Assembly: GCF_964204645.1 (NCBI RefSeq)
Contig: NC_134027.1
Coordinates: forward strand, 14,436,485 to 14,496,484
Length of the DNA stretch: 60,000 bases
Direction: 5' to 3'
Origin: Tubulanus polymorphus
Lineage: Eukaryota > Nemertea > Palaeonemertea > Tubulaniformes > Tubulanidae
Position numbers and translations under genes: made by a program. Positions 58,971 to 60,000 of the stretch are shown piece after piece (position 1 is the stretch's first letter; each line of letters opens with the position of its first letter). The notes under the pieces were generated by a model. The model was not told the origin of the DNA. It saw nothing but the letters and a program-made list of their open reading frames with translations, and did no database searches.

Positions 58971-59085
58971 GTGTGAGACCAAAAACAAGGGTATATATAA
59001 AGAGGAGAGTAAATTGGTGAGTGAGTAACTAATTAGTGTTTGGCAAGGCATGAAGTAATATACTTAGAAAGAAGGGAATTGTGAC

Positions 59086-59155
59086 GTGTTGACGATGGTG
59101 GCGATGTTGACGATGTTGACGTTGTTGGCGATGTTTACGACGTTGACGATATTGT
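59086..59155. repeat. 9-bp minisatellite (GTTGACGAT-type)
   Basis: Seven or more imperfect 'gttgacgat' and 'gttggcgat' units in tandem. Confidence 0.85.
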
Positions 59156-59344
59156 AAAATATTCTTTAATTACTACACCGCGTAGTAATTCGTTTTACTT
59201 AACCGGATACTGGAGTTGAGCCGGCATAAGTCATTATAGCATTAAATAGTTCCAGCAGAGACTTATCACATTGGACTGGTATTTGAAATAAATCCGCCAA
59301 TATTAGACTGATTGAATCTTACGACATTACACTATATCACTCTT

Positions 59345-59690
59345 AGAATAAAAGGTACTTATTAGTACCTAAATAGGTACTATGGGCTTGTCACTGTGGG
59401 AGCACCTTTTTAGGTACTAATAAGTACCTTTTTAAAATGTGACTTCGAAGTACCCTTTCTAGTATGGTACTTCTTAGTACCATCTAAAAAGTTACTTAAG
59501 AGTACCATTTAAGACGGGTACTCTGAAATACCCTTTCATGGGGTATTTGACAAATACCTTTTTCACATTGTTGGTACTATATTATACCCTTAAAAGGTTT
59601 TGGGCAAGTACCTTTATGGGTAAAGTGGTACCCTTGTGGGTAATTTATGGTACCTTTAGGGTACATGCAGGCCCCACCTAGGGTATCCAG
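59345..59690. repeat. Palindrome-rich GGTACT/AGTACC repeat block
   Basis: 'aaggtacttattagtaccta' and 'ggtactaataagtacctttt' are inverted around 59370–59445. Further 'ggtac(c/t)' words recur about every 20–40 bp to 59665. Probably a nested foldback element. Confidence 0.6.
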
Positions 59691-59708
59691 AAAACTGTAC
59701 TTAACACC

Positions 59709-59822
59709 CTGGACCCAGTTCCACAGTTGTGAGTTAGAGTTAACTCTGGGTTAATATCAGTTCATTTTCAATGTATTAACTCCGAGTCAAATCTTGACTC
59801 TCAACTGTGGAACTGGGTCCAG
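59709..59822. repeat. MITE with 21-bp perfect inverted ends
   Basis: Begins CTGGACCCAGTTCCACAGTT and ends with its exact reverse complement. 114 bp, no coding content, with imperfect inner pairing (GAGTTAACTC). No clear target duplication outside. Confidence 0.88.
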
Positions 59823-60000
59823 TAGCATACAGCCCAGTCTGTGGCTTGAACTCCTGCTTCCTTTTCTCCTGATAAATGAAACCTAGACATCAAAACAGCG
59901 AGAAGTATAGATCTACTCTCAAACATTCATCAATTTATTGAATAGACTGAAATGTACGTATATAATATTATATCCCTTTTAAACAGTACTTGAACGGACA

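Overview
The window reads as a piece of a metazoan nuclear genome, probably a marine invertebrate (inference from spliced GT–AG genes, many dispersed repeats, and gene families common in mollusc/cnidarian-type genomes; I cannot name the species). Host DNA is moderately AT-rich. Two large, much more AT-rich blocks are endogenous virus-like DNA transposons of the Polinton/Maverick–adintovirus type.

Layout. 1–4.4 kb: foldback and palindromic MITE-like repeats. 4.4–28.0 kb, minus strand: a chain of small candidate exons. From 5' to 3' these are a ubiquitin-specific protease domain (28.0–14.9 kb), a retroviral-type integrase of the KRBA2/Ginger kind (11.7–9.3 kb), and an unidentified C-terminal set ending at 4.4 kb. 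Several exons carry frameshifts, including two exact 11-bp tandem duplications, so at least part is decayed. 18.09–26.71 kb: virus-like element 1 (8.6 kb), inserted antisense in a USP intron, inside a copy of a dispersed repeat. It has terminal inverted repeats beginning AGTAATAGGG and a near-perfect 6-bp target duplication. 28.0–29.26 and 46.6–47.5 kb: a ~148-bp satellite array split by virus-like element 2 (29.26–46.6 kb, 17.3 kb). 49.4–53.3 kb, minus strand: a broken PIN/FEN-like nuclease gene with a CXC tail, abutting a truncated pogo/Tigger-like transposase. 53.3–60 kb: repeats, two hammerhead-like RNA motifs, MITEs.

Element 2 carries the fuller gene set. It has protein-primed-type DNA polymerase B with zinc fingers and an endonuclease VII-like insert, a small OB-like protein, a penton-like protein, several membrane proteins, a conserved 440-aa protein, and the double-jelly-roll major capsid protein. 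It also has a zinc-finger protein, the packaging ATPase, a chromodomain integrase (catalytic core deleted) and an HNH endonuclease. Element 1 is an internally deleted relative: its polymerase is fused at a 12-bp microhomology to the membrane-protein gene next to the capsid gene. Its capsid gene is interrupted by an 868-bp non-autonomous Helitron, while its integrase and ATPase are nearly whole. Both elements are broken by stops and frameshifts and look inactive. I did not see an adenovirus-type protease in either.

The most striking signal is the start context. Twenty of about 26 genes in the two elements begin with the 7-mer ATAAATG, often with the TAA of the preceding gene abutting the ATG. 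This resembles the late-promoter TAAATG of poxviruses rather than host signals. Other signals with no ready explanation are a conserved ~80-nt segment with a covarying hairpin in both elements, a GC-rich palindromic coding insert shared by two unrelated genes, in-place inversion of two gene blocks between the elements, and mosaic divergence along their length.
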